Source: Staphylococcus capitis subsp. capitis (GTDB lineage Bacteria > Bacillota > Bacilli > Staphylococcales > Staphylococcaceae). Taken from it: 64,000 nt of DNA. Below are positions 1-9,250 of this stretch, piece after piece. Position 1 is the first letter of the stretch; each line of letters starts with the position of its first letter. Below the pieces are notes generated by a model, which saw only the letters and a list, made by a program, of their open reading frames with translations, ran no database searches and was not told where the DNA came from. The DNA lies in assembly GCF_040739495.1 (NCBI RefSeq), contig NZ_CP145263.1:1550001-1614000 (forward strand), written 5' to 3'. Position numbers and translations under genes: made by a program.

Positions 1-240
1 ATAATCTCCTTTAAGGTGTTCAATATCATTTATATTATTTATTCCTTCGAACTTTAACATATGAAACCCTTTATGTATGCGATAAGATGAAACAGTATAT
101 TGTAAATCTTCGTTATTATGCTTAACAATTAAATTTTCACCTGGTTGAAATCGTGTTTCTGTAAAATCTGAATTTGATTTCACTTTTATTTCGCCTTTGA
201 TACCATGTGTATTTACAATTTGTCCTACTTCTACTTCCAT
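1..240 (-). CDS. rimM: Ribosome maturation factor RimM (partial, N-terminal part)
   Basis: RimM assists late maturation of the 30S subunit head by binding ribosomal protein S19. Only the first 80 codons lie in the window; the reading frame runs off the left edge, so the C-terminal PRC-barrel domain of the roughly 167-residue protein is missing. The N-terminus (MEVEVGQIVNTHGIKGEIKV) is the typical RimM opening with its HGIKGE segment. The ATG at 238-240 follows a strong AGGAGGGG ribosome binding site. In many Firmicutes rimM is co-transcribed with rpsP; here 286 bp and a terminator-like hairpin (475-509) separate them, so rimM probably has its own promoter. Confidence 0.93.
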   Translation of the reverse strand, partial: MEVEVGQIVNTHGIKGEIKVKSNSDFTETRFQPGENLIVKHNNEDLQYTVSSYRIHKGFHMLKFEGINNINDIEHLKGDY

Positions 241-474
241 ACAACACCCCTCCTAGTCCATCTATTTCTGACTTTTTGAAAATGAATCACGTATATTTTA
301 TCACGTATAAGCGGTTATATAAAAAAGTGATAATAACAAACATGCTAGTTGTTTAGAAATTGTGATAAACGTATTTTATATAATAGAAACTTTCAAGTTT
401 ATAATTCATTATTTAGAAGAAATAAAAAAATGACTCACACATCTTTTAAATGCGTTTAATACTATCAAAAAGTT
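241..474. other. AT-rich rpsP-rimM spacer, no gene seen
   Basis: The spacer holds no ORF with a credible ribosome binding site. It must contain the start region for rimM transcription if the hairpin at 475-509 stops rpsP transcription. A weak match exists on the minus strand (TTATCA, 17 bp, TTATAC), but I would not call it a promoter with confidence. Confidence 0.4.
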
Positions 475-509
475 AAAAAAGTCTGAGACATCAATTCTGT
501 CTCAGACTA
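475..509 (-). terminator. Intrinsic terminator after rpsP
   Basis: On the minus strand GTCTGAGACAG and CTGTCTCAGAC-type arms (10-11 bp) form a hairpin followed directly by a T-run, 17 bp past the rpsP stop codon. Confidence 0.85.
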
Positions 510-526
510 ACAAAGATTTTAGCTAA

Positions 527-802
527 TTATTTAGCATTTTTTTGTTCATCAAATTTTTTCAAGATACCTTCTCTTGATAAGATATTGTGAACTGTATCTG
601 TTGGTTTAGCACCATCGTGTAACCATTTTAAAGCTAACTCTTCATCAATTTTTACTTCTGGTGCATTAACATTTGCTGGATTATAAGTACCTACTTGCTC
701 GATGATACGACCATCACGTGGTGAACGTGCATCAGCAACTACGATACGATAGAATGGGTTTCTTTTAGAACCTAAACGTGTTAAACGAATTTTAACTGCC
801 AT
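527..802 (-). CDS. rpsP: 30S ribosomal protein S16
   Basis: S16 is a small structural protein of the 30S body, needed for ordered assembly. The 91-residue length is normal, and the start ([20 protein letters not shown]) carries the S16 family signature. The ATG follows a GGAGAG-type ribosome binding site. Upstream lies ffh, but a 425-bp repeat-rich gap containing the ffh terminator separates them. Downstream a strong hairpin terminates the transcript before rimM. S16 thus looks like a single-gene transcription unit here, unlike the rpsP-rimM-trmD-rplS layout common in bacteria. Confidence 0.98.
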   Translation of the reverse strand: MAVKIRLTRLGSKRNPFYRIVVADARSPRDGRIIEQVGTYNPANVNAPEVKIDEELALKWLHDGAKPTDTVHNILSREGILKKFDEQKNAK

Positions 803-895
803 TTAAATTACTCTCCTTTATGTGTTTTCATTTTATTTTCTACAAGAATAAATATTAACAGTTACACAAAAGTTTGTAAAGACTTTTTTCTTTAC

Positions 896-1111
896 CAAAA
901 GTAGATTTATGAAATAAATCGTACTTTTGGTTATGCATGAGCTTTAGCTCAGGCGCTCCTTTACTCATTTTATGAAATAAATCGTACTTTTGGTTATGGG
1001 AGCGAGACAGAATTCATCATGAATTCGTCTTCTCGCCCCCGCACAATTGATTAGGGTATTATAAACATAATGCCCAATCAATCACTGCGTACATGAGCTT
1101 TAGCTCAGGCG
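896..1111. repeat. Cluster of intergenic direct and inverted repeats between rpsP and ffh
   Basis: Two exact direct repeats are nested here. A 30-bp unit starting TTTATGAAATAAATCG lies at 906-935 and 969-998. A 20-bp unit with the palindrome GAGCTTTAGCTC lies at 936-955 and 1092-1111. The first copy of the 30-bp unit also closes an inverted repeat (896-930, arms CCAAAAGTA/TACTTTTGG). At 997-1041 a GGGAGCGAGA/TTCTCGCCCCC-type inverted repeat with an inner GAATTC pair resembles the GGGANNGGGACAGAA elements scattered through staphylococcal intergenic DNA. No protein-coding potential is seen in 803-1227. Confidence 0.8.
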
Positions 1112-1178
1112 TTCCTCTAAATTTATTTAGTTAGTGAGACTTACGCACTGGCTTTTAACTCGAATGTACCATAATAAA

Positions 1179-1218
1179 TAAAACATCGAACAATCAATAA
1201 AATTGTTCGATGTTTTTA
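1179..1218 (-). terminator. Intrinsic terminator after ffh
   Basis: On the minus strand, 10 bp past the ffh stop, a hairpin with arms AAACATCGAACAAT / ATTGTTCGATGTTT is followed by T-rich sequence. The flanking A and T runs could make it work on both strands. Confidence 0.85.
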
Positions 1219-1227
1219 AACTATTTA

Positions 1228-2595
1228 TTAAAATGGTAAATTCATACCTTTTAACATATTTTCCATCTGGCTTCGCTTACCTTTTTTACCTTTGCCGCCA
1301 CCAGTAAATTGTTTCATCATTTTCTTCATATCATTGAATTGCTTCATAAGACGATTAACTTCTTGTAATGATCGACCAGAACCTTTAGCTATACGTTTCT
1401 TACGAGAAACATTTAATGTTTCTGGGTTAGAACGTTCTTTTGGTGTCATTGACTGAATAATTGCTTTAATATGGTCAATTTGTTTATCGCTCATATTAAG
1501 CTTATCCAATCCTTTCATTTTATTCATCCCAGGAATCATTTTCATAATATCATCTAACGGACCTAAGTTTTTAACTTGGTCTAATTGTTCTAAGAAATCA
1601 TCCAACGTAAATGAAGAATCACGCATTTTTTTCTCTAAATCTTTAGCTTTTTCTTGGTCAACATCTTGTTGTGCTTTTTCAATTAAGCTTAAAACGTCAC
1701 CCATGCCTAAAATACGAGAAGCCATGCGTTCAGGATGGAATAATTCTAATCCATCTAATTTCTCACTCATACCTACAAATTTAATAGGTTTCTGAGTCAC
1801 TGAACGAATAGATAGTGCAGCACCACCACGTGTATCACCATCTAATTTAGTTAGGGTTACACCTGACACATCTAGTTGATCATCAAATGATTGTGCAACA
1901 TTGACAGCATCTTGACCTGTCATTGCATCAACAACTAGCATAATTTCGTCGGGTTTGGAAATTTCTTTAACTTCTTGTAACTCATTCATTAAAGCTTCAT
2001 CGATGTGTAAACGCCCCGCTGTATCGATGATGACAAAATCTAAATGTTCTTCTTTAGCATGTTGCAATGCATTCTCAACAATTTGTTGAGGTGGAACTTG
2101 GTCACCTTCACTATATACAGGTATGTCGATTTGTTTACCAACAGTTTGTAATTGGTCAATCGCAGCCGGACGATAGATATCTCCAGCAACTAACATTGGC
2201 TTTTTATTATATTTTTTACGCATTAACAATGCTAATTTACCAGCAGTTGTAGTTTTACCGGCACCTTGTAAACCAACCATCATGACAACAGTAGGTGGTT
2301 TATTTGCCATTTTTATAGATGTATTTTCTCCACCCATCAAGCTTGTAAGTTCTTCTTGAACAATTTTAATCACTTGTTGGCCGGGTGTTAAAGATTGCAT
2401 AACGTCTGAACCTAAAGCACGGTCAGAAACAGTTTTAACAAACTCTTTAACAACTTTGAAGTTAACATCGGCTTCTAACAATGCTAATCGTACTTCTCGC
2501 ATCATTGTTTTGATATCCGCTTCGGTAACTTTACCCTTACCACGCATTTTTTGCATCGTGGCTTGCAAGCGATCGGATAATCCTTCAAATGCCAT
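1228..2595 (-). CDS. ffh: Signal recognition particle GTPase Ffh (SRP54)
   Basis: Ffh binds 4.5S/6S RNA and signal sequences of nascent membrane and secreted proteins, and delivers ribosomes to FtsY at the membrane. The 455 residues show an N-domain (about 1-90), a GTPase domain with P-loop GLQGAGKTT at 108-116, DTAGR near 191 and TKLDG near 248, and a methionine-rich M-domain from about 300 to the end (for example MIPGMNKMKG) that holds the RNA and signal-peptide site. It follows ylxM by 30 bp in the same direction, the standard Firmicutes ylxM-ffh pair, with ftsY just upstream, so receptor and particle subunits are co-expressed. Confidence 0.98.
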   Translation of the reverse strand: MAFEGLSDRLQATMQKMRGKGKVTEADIKTMMREVRLALLEADVNFKVVKEFVKTVSDRALGSDVMQSLTPGQQVIKIVQEELTSLMGGENTSIKMANKPPTVVMMVGLQGAGKTTTAGKLALLMRKKYNKKPMLVAGDIYRPAAIDQLQTVGKQIDIPVYSEGDQVPPQQIVENALQHAKEEHLDFVIIDTAGRLHIDEALMNELQEVKEISKPDEIMLVVDAMTGQDAVNVAQSFDDQLDVSGVTLTKLDGDTRGGAALSIRSVTQKPIKFVGMSEKLDGLELFHPERMASRILGMGDVLSLIEKAQQDVDQEKAKDLEKKMRDSSFTLDDFLEQLDQVKNLGPLDDIMKMIPGMNKMKGLDKLNMSDKQIDHIKAIIQSMTPKERSNPETLNVSRKKRIAKGSGRSLQEVNRLMKQFNDMKKMMKQFTGGGKGKKGKRSQMENMLKGMNLPF

Positions 2596-2625
2596 TACTA
2601 TTGCCCTCCTTTTTAAAAATAATTA

Positions 2626-2958
2626 CTACTCTAACTCTTCTAATTGAGTGATATATTCTTCTAGTAAATCTGAATTATTAAGAGATTGTTTCATTAAATC
2701 ATAAATTTCTTGGCGTTTCTCAAATCTTCTATATAAACCTAGTTTAGTTTCATAATCTTCTACTAAATCGCCAGTTCTTCTTATATTATCATAAACTGCC
2801 TGTCTACTCACTTCAAATGTATCGGCAATTTCACTTAATGAATAATCTTGTAAATAAAATAATTCTAAATAGCTTTTCTGCTTTTGAGTTAATAATGATT
2901 GATAAAAATCAAACAAATAATTCATTCTAATTGTTTTTACTAAATCATCTTGGCCCAT
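2626..2958 (-). CDS. ylxM: YlxM family helix-turn-helix protein (UPF0122)
   Basis: YlxM is a small sigma-70 region 4-like HTH protein always found next to ffh. In streptococci it is reported to modulate SRP assembly and GTPase activity. The 110-residue form starts at the ATG at 2958 ([16 protein letters not shown]), after a GAAGGT ribosome binding site. A longer reading (to 2994) adds 12 residues without homology, so I prefer the shorter start. The HTH is visible at about residues 47-70 ([20 protein letters not shown]). Its first 14 bases overlap the end of ftsY in another frame, implying translational coupling. The direct role in staphylococci is inferred. Confidence 0.93.
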   Translation of the reverse strand: MGQDDLVKTIRMNYLFDFYQSLLTQKQKSYLELFYLQDYSLSEIADTFEVSRQAVYDNIRRTGDLVEDYETKLGLYRRFEKRQEIYDLMKQSLNNSDLLEEYITQLEELE

Positions 2959-4204
2959 CTTGAGTACCTTCTTCAGTGTCAGTAGATGATTCATCTATTA
3001 ATTCATCAGGGATATCTTCATTTTGTTCAATCATATCAGCAAATAAACCATACACGTAACTTTCAGGGTTAAATGGTTGTAAGTCATCAAGTTTCTCGCC
3101 TAAGCCTACATATTTAACAGGAATATGCAATTCATTACGGATGGCAAGAACGATACCACCTTTAGCAGTACCATCTAATTTGGTTAACACAATACCTGAA
3201 ACATTTGTGACATCTTTAAATGAACGTGCTTGCGATAACGCGTTTTGACCTGTTGTAGCATCTAAACATAATAACGCTTCATGAGGTGCATCAGGGATAG
3301 ATCGACTAATCACACGTTTCATCTTATCAAGTTCTTGCATTAAGTTAGATTTATTTTGTAAACGACCTGCAGTATCACAAATTAAAATATCCACACCTTT
3401 ATTTTTAGCAGCGTTAATTGCATCGTACACCACTGCAGCTGGATCAGAACCTTCACTTTGGCTCACAACTTCAACGCCTACACGGTCTCCCCAAACTTTC
3501 AATTGTTGAATTGCACCAGCTCTGAATGTATCACCGGCTGCAAGCATAACTTTTTTACCTTCTTGTTGATAACGATATGCTAACTTACCAATCGTTGTAG
3601 TCTTACCTACACCGTTAACACCGACCATTAAGATAACGTTCAATCTTCCATCTTCAAGATTCATTGCTTCTGAATGATCATCTTCTTGGTGATAAATCTC
3701 AACAATTTTTTCTACAATTACTTCACGTAAGTCTTCAGTTTCTTGAATATTACGTCTTTGAGCTTCTGTACGTAATTCATCTGTCAATTTCATAACAGTA
3801 TTGAAACCAACGTCAGCTGTAATAAGCATTTCTTCAAGTGCTTCAAAGAAATCTTCATCTACTTTTCTATATCGAGCAATTAGATTATTAAGTTGTTCTT
3901 GAAAATTTTGACGTGATTTTTCTAAACCAGCTTTAAATTTCGCACCAATTTTTTGAGCTTCAATTTCTTCAAAGTCTTCGATTGAGATTAAGCCATCTTC
4001 ATCGAAATCAGCTTCACTTAATTTTTTTGGTTTTTTCTTAGGTTTAGGTTCTTCGATTGTATCATTAAAATTCGTTTCGCCTGATTCATTGGATGCATCC
4101 GAATCACTTGTTTCATCTGATTCCACATCTTCAGTTAATTCTTTTTGAATCTCATCTTCACTTTTACTTGAAAATTTATCTTTTAAGCGCTTAAAAAAGC
4201 TCAT
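2945..4204 (-). CDS. ftsY: Signal recognition particle receptor FtsY
   Basis: FtsY is the membrane-associated GTPase that docks the SRP-ribosome complex at SecYEG. The 419 residues comprise a charged, acidic A-region (about 10-60, rich in D, E and S), an N-domain (about 85-180) and a GTPase domain with P-loop GVNGVGKT at 195-202, DTAGRL and [10 protein letters not shown]. It shares the SRP54 G-domain fold with Ffh nearby. Its start overlaps the smc stop by 4 nt (ATGA), and its end overlaps ylxM by 14 nt, so smc, ftsY, ylxM and probably ffh form one coupled transcription unit. Confidence 0.98.
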   Translation of the reverse strand: MSFFKRLKDKFSSKSEDEIQKELTEDVESDETSDSDASNESGETNFNDTIEEPKPKKKPKKLSEADFDEDGLISIEDFEEIEAQKIGAKFKAGLEKSRQNFQEQLNNLIARYRKVDEDFFEALEEMLITADVGFNTVMKLTDELRTEAQRRNIQETEDLREVIVEKIVEIYHQEDDHSEAMNLEDGRLNVILMVGVNGVGKTTTIGKLAYRYQQEGKKVMLAAGDTFRAGAIQQLKVWGDRVGVEVVSQSEGSDPAAVVYDAINAAKNKGVDILICDTAGRLQNKSNLMQELDKMKRVISRSIPDAPHEALLCLDATTGQNALSQARSFKDVTNVSGIVLTKLDGTAKGGIVLAIRNELHIPVKYVGLGEKLDDLQPFNPESYVYGLFADMIEQNEDIPDELIDESSTDTEEGTQDGPR

Positions 4205-7200
4205 GCTTGTTCCTCCTTCATAACCTCATCTATAGTATTTAGGTTAACGCTAACTAACTTAGAAACACCTGACTCTTGCATTGTGACTCCATATAATCGG
4301 TCCGAGAACTCCATCGTTCCTTTTCGATGGGTAATAACGATAAACTGTGTTTGTTCTGATAGTTCATTTAAGTACTGTGCGTAGCGAATCACATTCGCTT
4401 CATCTAGCGCTGCCTCTACCTCATCTAGTATAACAAATGGAGCAGAACGTACCTTAAGAATTGCAAACAATAATGCTATCGCACTTAATGCACGCTCCCC
4501 ACCACTTAATAATGAAAGATGCTGAAGCTTTTTGCCAGGAGGTTGAACAATAATATCAACACCAGCTGATAAGTAATCGTCCTCTGTTAAACGTAGTTCA
4601 GCTTGTCCACCACCAAATAATTGTTTGAAAACAGTTGTGAAGTGGTCTTGGACTGCATGGAAGGTATCTTTAAAACGTCCTTCAACTTCGCGATCCATTT
4701 CATTAATAATTTGTTCAAGCGTCTCTTTAGCTTCTCTTAAATCTGTACGTTGTTCATTGAGGAAGGTATAACGTTCATTTAATTCCTCAAATTGTTCAAT
4801 AGCATTTAAGTTTACTGGGCCTAATTCATCTATCGACATCTTCGTAAGTTTGACTTTCTTACGTAAACTTTCAATCGGTTCATTAGATTCATATAAAGTA
4901 CGTGCCCTCTCTACCGTTAATTGATATACATCATTGAGATGGTCTATAGCATGATTAATCAACACATCTAATTTTGATTGTTTTGCTTTAATATCTTGAT
5001 AATGATTTTCGATAGCTAAAATATCTTGATGACACACTTGGAGCTGACTTTCATTTTTCTCAATTGTTTCATTGATGTTGATACGTTGTTGTTTAAGTTC
5101 TTCATGTTGTTTATTAAGCTGATCACGTGCCTCTTCTTGTTCTTGAATTTGAGATTTTAAATTCTCAAACGCTTGTTCACCCATCATTTCATCAGAATTA
5201 AATAGCTTTATTTTTTCTTCAACAGTATTGATTTGTTGCTGCGTAGATTCTTGTTGTTTAACTAAACGTTCAATCTCTATTTTTTGAGATTTTATTCGCT
5301 CTTTCACTACTGCTAAATCAGATTGCTTTTGATGAAGTTGTTGTTGTGTTTTAGTTGTTGATTCTTTACCTTCTTTAGACAATTGAGTATAACGTTCAAT
5401 TTCGCTCTCTAATTCAGTCAATTGTTGTTGAATTTCAGATAAACGTGCTTGTTTTTGAGTTAAAGTTTCTTTACTTTTATCACTTTGATAACCATCATTC
5501 TTCTCAAATTCAAATTCTTCATGTTCGTTCTTGAGATGTGTCTCTTGTGTTTTCAAGCGATCTAATTCTAATTCATGATGATGCACTTTTTCTTTCAAGG
5601 TATTATATTGTTGACTCGCTTCAAAATACTGCTCACTTAATTGTTCGGCCTTATCTTTTGATTCTTTAAAATGACGTTCAAAATCAGCAGTTTGACGTTG
5701 ATAATCCTCAAGTTGGTGACGCATCGTTGATAGTTCATCTTTTTGAGAAAGAATACTTTTCGATTTTCTTGCGCCACCGCCAGTCATTGAACCACCAGGA
5801 TTAACTACATCTCCCTCTAAAGTTACAATACGAGTGCGATAGCGTATAGCTCTAGCTAATTCATTAGCATGTTTTAAATCATTTACGATGATTGTATTTC
5901 CTAATAAATTTTCAATGACACTTTGATACTTGGAAGACACTTTTACAGCATCTGAAGCAATATCAATAAATCCTTCAGTTTGACGGGCTATATCCTTAAT
6001 ATCTGAAGCAATATGTCGTGGCTTAATGACATTTAAAGGTAAAAATGTCGCACGCCCTAAATTGCGTTGCTTTAAGAATTGAATGGCTTGTCTCCCATCT
6101 TTCTCACTATCAACAATGACATGTTGTAGTGATGCACCTAAAGCTGTTTCGATTGCTTGAGTCATTTGGGATGGAACATCAATCACTTCAGCTACAGCGC
6201 CGTGAATGCCTTTTAATTCATTATTTTTTGCTTTAAGGATATGCTTAACCCCATTAAAGAAATATGTGTAATCCTCTTCTTGAGTAGCTAAACTATCAAT
6301 TCTAGATTTTAATTTTTCATTATATCGGTAAGCTTGATATAACTTATCTTCATATTCAGATTGCTGTTTTTTAGATTTTGTTAAGTCTTTTTCAATGCGG
6401 TGAATTTGTTGTTCAGCTTCCGATAAAGCCTTTTTTGAAATTTTATTACTTTTTTCAGTTTCATTAATGTTATTTTGTATCTCTTTTAACTGATTAAATG
6501 CTTCAACAAGTCTGGAATCTAATCTAGATTTTTTCGCTTCGTTTTCATTAATTGTATGTTCAAGGAAACGTATATCATTATTAACATCCGATTGTTCAGA
6601 CATTAACGTATAATAATTATTCTTGATTTCTTCAAGCTTTTCATCATGTTTTTCATCAGAAACATAGAGCAGTGACTCTAAATCCTGTACTTCTTTATTA
6701 AGATGCTTCTGTTTGTCTTTGAGCTCATTTAATGTTTCTTCATTTTGATGTTTATCATGCTCAATCGTTTTCATTTGGGCATTTAAATTTTCTAGTTCTT
6801 CTTCGTATCTAGCATTCGTTTCTGATTGGTTCTTTTTACGTTCTTCTAATACATTTAATTTCCCAGCAAGTTGTTCATATGCTTCAGTTGTTTTAACTAA
6901 TTCATAATTTAATTTTTCAATATCATAATCAACTTGCTGACGTTCACCTTTATACTTTTGCAATAATTGATTTACTTGGGCTTGTTGAGCTTCTTTGTCG
7001 GCTTGTTGACTTTTTAACTCATTTAAACGCTGGTCTAATTGAGTATTATCTTCATTATATTGATCGATGTCATGAACCGTAACAATAACATCGCTTTGTT
7101 CCATTTGTTTAGATAATTGTTGATATTCTTTAGCAATAGCTGCTTCTTCTTTAAGAGGCTCAACTCGACCTTCTAAGTCATATAAAATATCTTCAACTCG

Positions 7201-7770
7201 AGTAAGATTGTCTTCCGTATGATCTAGCTTATTTATAGATTCAGCTTTACGCTTTTTATATTTTAGTACGCCAGCAGATTCTTCAATAATTTGTCGACGG
7301 TCGATAGGTTTAGCGTTTAATATTTCATCAACTCTACCTTGTGAGATGATACTGAATGCTTCTTTTCCCAGACCAGAATCTAAAAAGATTTCGATAATAT
7401 CTTTTAAACGCGCACGATCGTTATTTAAATAGTACTCACTTTCTCCACTACGATATAGACGCCGAGTGACTACTAATTCATCTGAATCAATCTGCAGTTT
7501 TTTTGAATGATTATCTAATTTGAGTTTAACTTCAGCGTAGTTCTGAGCCTTTCTGTGTTCAGCTCCTGAAAAGATAATATCTTCCATTTTGGAACCACGT
7601 AACGACTTAGCTGATTGTTCACCCAATACCCATTTAATTGCATCAGTAATATTACTTTTACCACTACCATTAGGACCAACAATAGCTGTCACACCTTTAT
7701 CGAATTGGACATTTGTATGGTCGGCAAAAGACTTAAATCCTATGGCATCTATCGATTTTAAATAAACCAT
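4201..7770 (-). CDS. smc: Chromosome partition protein SMC
   Basis: SMC is the ATPase of the bacterial condensin complex (with ScpA and ScpB) that organises and segregates the nucleoid. All hallmarks are present in 1189 residues: Walker A GPNGSGKSN at 32-40, long coiled coils (about 170-500 and 650-1020, rich in Q, E, K and L heptads), a hinge at about 515-640 with glycine-rich GGSMTGGG, the ABC signature LSGGERAL from 1088, and Walker B FVILDEVEAALDE near 1112. Length is normal. It lies 123 bp downstream of rnc and overlaps ftsY by 4 nt, the conserved rnc-smc-ftsY order of Firmicutes. Confidence 0.98.
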   Translation of the reverse strand: MVYLKSIDAIGFKSFADHTNVQFDKGVTAIVGPNGSGKSNITDAIKWVLGEQSAKSLRGSKMEDIIFSGAEHRKAQNYAEVKLKLDNHSKKLQIDSDELVVTRRLYRSGESEYYLNNDRARLKDIIEIFLDSGLGKEAFSIISQGRVDEILNAKPIDRRQIIEESAGVLKYKKRKAESINKLDHTEDNLTRVEDILYDLEGRVEPLKEEAAIAKEYQQLSKQMEQSDVIVTVHDIDQYNEDNTQLDQRLNELKSQQADKEAQQAQVNQLLQKYKGERQQVDYDIEKLNYELVKTTEAYEQLAGKLNVLEERKKNQSETNARYEEELENLNAQMKTIEHDKHQNEETLNELKDKQKHLNKEVQDLESLLYVSDEKHDEKLEEIKNNYYTLMSEQSDVNNDIRFLEHTINENEAKKSRLDSRLVEAFNQLKEIQNNINETEKSNKISKKALSEAEQQIHRIEKDLTKSKKQQSEYEDKLYQAYRYNEKLKSRIDSLATQEEDYTYFFNGVKHILKAKNNELKGIHGAVAEVIDVPSQMTQAIETALGASLQHVIVDSEKDGRQAIQFLKQRNLGRATFLPLNVIKPRHIASDIKDIARQTEGFIDIASDAVKVSSKYQSVIENLLGNTIIVNDLKHANELARAIRYRTRIVTLEGDVVNPGGSMTGGGARKSKSILSQKDELSTMRHQLEDYQRQTADFERHFKESKDKAEQLSEQYFEASQQYNTLKEKVHHHELELDRLKTQETHLKNEHEEFEFEKNDGYQSDKSKETLTQKQARLSEIQQQLTELESEIERYTQLSKEGKESTTKTQQQLHQKQSDLAVVKERIKSQKIEIERLVKQQESTQQQINTVEEKIKLFNSDEMMGEQAFENLKSQIQEQEEARDQLNKQHEELKQQRININETIEKNESQLQVCHQDILAIENHYQDIKAKQSKLDVLINHAIDHLNDVYQLTVERARTLYESNEPIESLRKKVKLTKMSIDELGPVNLNAIEQFEELNERYTFLNEQRTDLREAKETLEQIINEMDREVEGRFKDTFHAVQDHFTTVFKQLFGGGQAELRLTEDDYLSAGVDIIVQPPGKKLQHLSLLSGGERALSAIALLFAILKVRSAPFVILDEVEAALDEANVIRYAQYLNELSEQTQFIVITHRKGTMEFSDRLYGVTMQESGVSKLVSVNLNTIDEVMKEEQA

Positions 7771-7893
7771 CTTATTCTCCTTATCACATTCATGTTGAGT
7801 TTATCAGCATGTCACAATACAATCTAATGATTACTTATTCTATTGATAATAATATGTATGCGTATGCTCCTCTATAGATGTCATTCATCTACA

Positions 7894-8631
7894 TTAAAAT
7901 GACTCATTTTTCTTCATTATCTTATAAGCTTGCTCGGCTGCCTTTTGTTCGGATTCTTTTTTCGTCTTTCCTTTACCTTCTGCAACTGCATTATTTTCTA
8001 AAATAACTTCAGAAGTAAATAACCTATGATGTGCAGGACCTTCTTCTTTGATTAGCCGATAGGTCACATCACCTTTATTTTGTCGATGTACATATTCTTG
8101 AAACTGCGTTTTGAAGTCCACCACACCAACTAATTCATCATCTTCAACATATGGGAAAATGACTTTCTCAGCGAACTTCCATACAGTATCTAAACCTTGA
8201 TCTAAATATAGAGCGCCTACAAACGCTTCAAAAGCATCAGATATTAACGATGGTCTTGTTCTACCACCTGTTTTCTCTTCACCTTTACCTAATAAAATAA
8301 GTTCATTTAAATCAATTTTATTTGCAAATATTACAAGTGAGGGCTCACAAACAATTGTTGCACGCATCTTTGTCAGATTACCTTCTGGCAAATGAGGATG
8401 CTTATCAAACAAATAGCGTGAGACCGTCAATTCTAATACCGCATCACCTAAAAATTCTAAACGTTCATTATGATCAAGTCGATTCATATTAAAATCATTG
8501 ATAAAACTCGAATGCGAGAACGCTTGTTGATACAAATCGATATTATTGAAACTAAAACCCCACTCATCCATTTTATTGGCAAATTTTTGTTGAAATTCTA
8601 TGACCATTTCTCTCTTTTTATGGTTAGCCAC
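7894..8631 (-). CDS. rnc: Ribonuclease III
   Basis: RNase III cleaves double-stranded RNA in rRNA precursors, mRNA leaders and sRNA-target duplexes; in S. aureus it works in RNAIII regulation and antisense processing. The 245-residue protein has the endonuclease signature [11 protein letters not shown] at 55-65, a second acidic cluster in [16 protein letters not shown], and a C-terminal dsRNA-binding domain (about 165-240, with [18 protein letters not shown]). An ATG start agrees with the homologue I recall. It lies between acpP and smc; a terminator after acpP (8704-8740) suggests rnc has its own promoter in the gap upstream of 8631. Confidence 0.97.
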   Translation of the reverse strand: MANHKKREMVIEFQQKFANKMDEWGFSFNNIDLYQQAFSHSSFINDFNMNRLDHNERLEFLGDAVLELTVSRYLFDKHPHLPEGNLTKMRATIVCEPSLVIFANKIDLNELILLGKGEEKTGGRTRPSLISDAFEAFVGALYLDQGLDTVWKFAEKVIFPYVEDDELVGVVDFKTQFQEYVHRQNKGDVTYRLIKEEGPAHHRLFTSEVILENNAVAEGKGKTKKESEQKAAEQAYKIMKKNESF

Positions 8632-8703
8632 TGCCTAACCTCCTAACTCTAAACTAAATAATTATATATCTTAATTTTACGTGAAAATATAATAAAACTA
8701 AAG

Positions 8704-8740
8704 AAAAAATCTGAGCCGACGTGAGTGACGACTCAGATGT
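8704..8740 (-). terminator. Intrinsic terminator after acpP
   Basis: A GC-rich hairpin with arms ATCTGAGTCG / CGGCTCAGAT is followed by TTTTTT on the minus strand, just past the acpP stop codon. Confidence 0.88.
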
Positions 8741-8747
8741 AAGTTTA

Positions 8748-8981
8748 TTATTTTTCTAAGCTATTGATGTACTTAACAGCATCACCAACAGTGTTGATTT
8801 TTTCAGCTTCTTCATCAGGAATTTCAGTACCAAATTCGTCTTCTAATTCCATTACTAATTCAGCGATATCAAGTGAGTCAGCGCCTAAATCATCTTTGAA
8901 TGATGCATCTTCAGTTACTTTGTCAGCATCAACACCTAAACGGTCAACGATGATATCTTTTACTTTATCGAAGTTTTCCAC
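8748..8981 (-). CDS. acpP: Acyl carrier protein
   Basis: AcpP carries growing fatty acyl chains as thioesters on a 4'-phosphopantetheine arm in type II fatty acid synthesis. It is a 77-residue acidic four-helix protein; the attachment serine is Ser36 in the [11 protein letters not shown] motif. The start codon is GTG, spaced six bases from a very strong AAAGGAGGTGA site, which fits the high expression expected of ACP. It is normally expressed with fabG just upstream; here 866 bp of tandem repeats and hairpins lie between them. A weak minus-strand promoter match (TTTAGA, 16 bp, TATAGT) lies at about 9015-9045, so acpP may be transcribed independently. Confidence 0.97.
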   Translation of the reverse strand: MENFDKVKDIIVDRLGVDADKVTEDASFKDDLGADSLDIAELVMELEDEFGTEIPDEEAEKINTVGDAVKYINSLEK

Positions 8982-9065
8982 GTCGATTCACCTCCTTTAA
9001 AAGTGTCTATCCATAGACTACTATATTTTCCCATTTTACTTTCTAAAATACAAGTAGAATTTTTA

Positions 9066-9214
9066 GAAACACTTAGCACTTTAGTGCTTAGTGTTTCTTA
9101 TGCAGTTGCGCTAGCAACTGTAATCCTTCTAACTAAAATGCACTTTAGTGCTTATATAGTATCACTTTCATTTTTAATGATTAGTGATAATTACACAATG
9201 GCTTGTCCATTGTG
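9066..9214. repeat. Short palindromes upstream of acpP
   Basis: Three hairpins stand close together: 9066-9097 (15-bp arms beginning GAAACACT, one mismatch), 9103-9120 (CAGTTGC/GCAACTG, exact) and 9194-9214 (CACAATGG/CCATTGTG, exact), with a smaller one near 9140 (GCACTTTAGTGC). None is followed by a T-run on the minus strand. They differ in sequence from the 134-bp array beside them but give the same impression of stem-loop-dense DNA. Confidence 0.75.
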
Positions 9215-9250
9215 ACCATTATAAATAAAATGCTATATTCCTCAGTTCAT

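Noticed and set aside
241..474. A promoter for rimM
   Set aside because: Only weak -35/-10 matches are visible, so none is reported as a feature although one is expected.
9003..9215. 70-codon plus-strand ORF between acpP and fabG
   Set aside because: It lacks a ribosome binding site, is built over palindromes, and its translation resembles no protein family.
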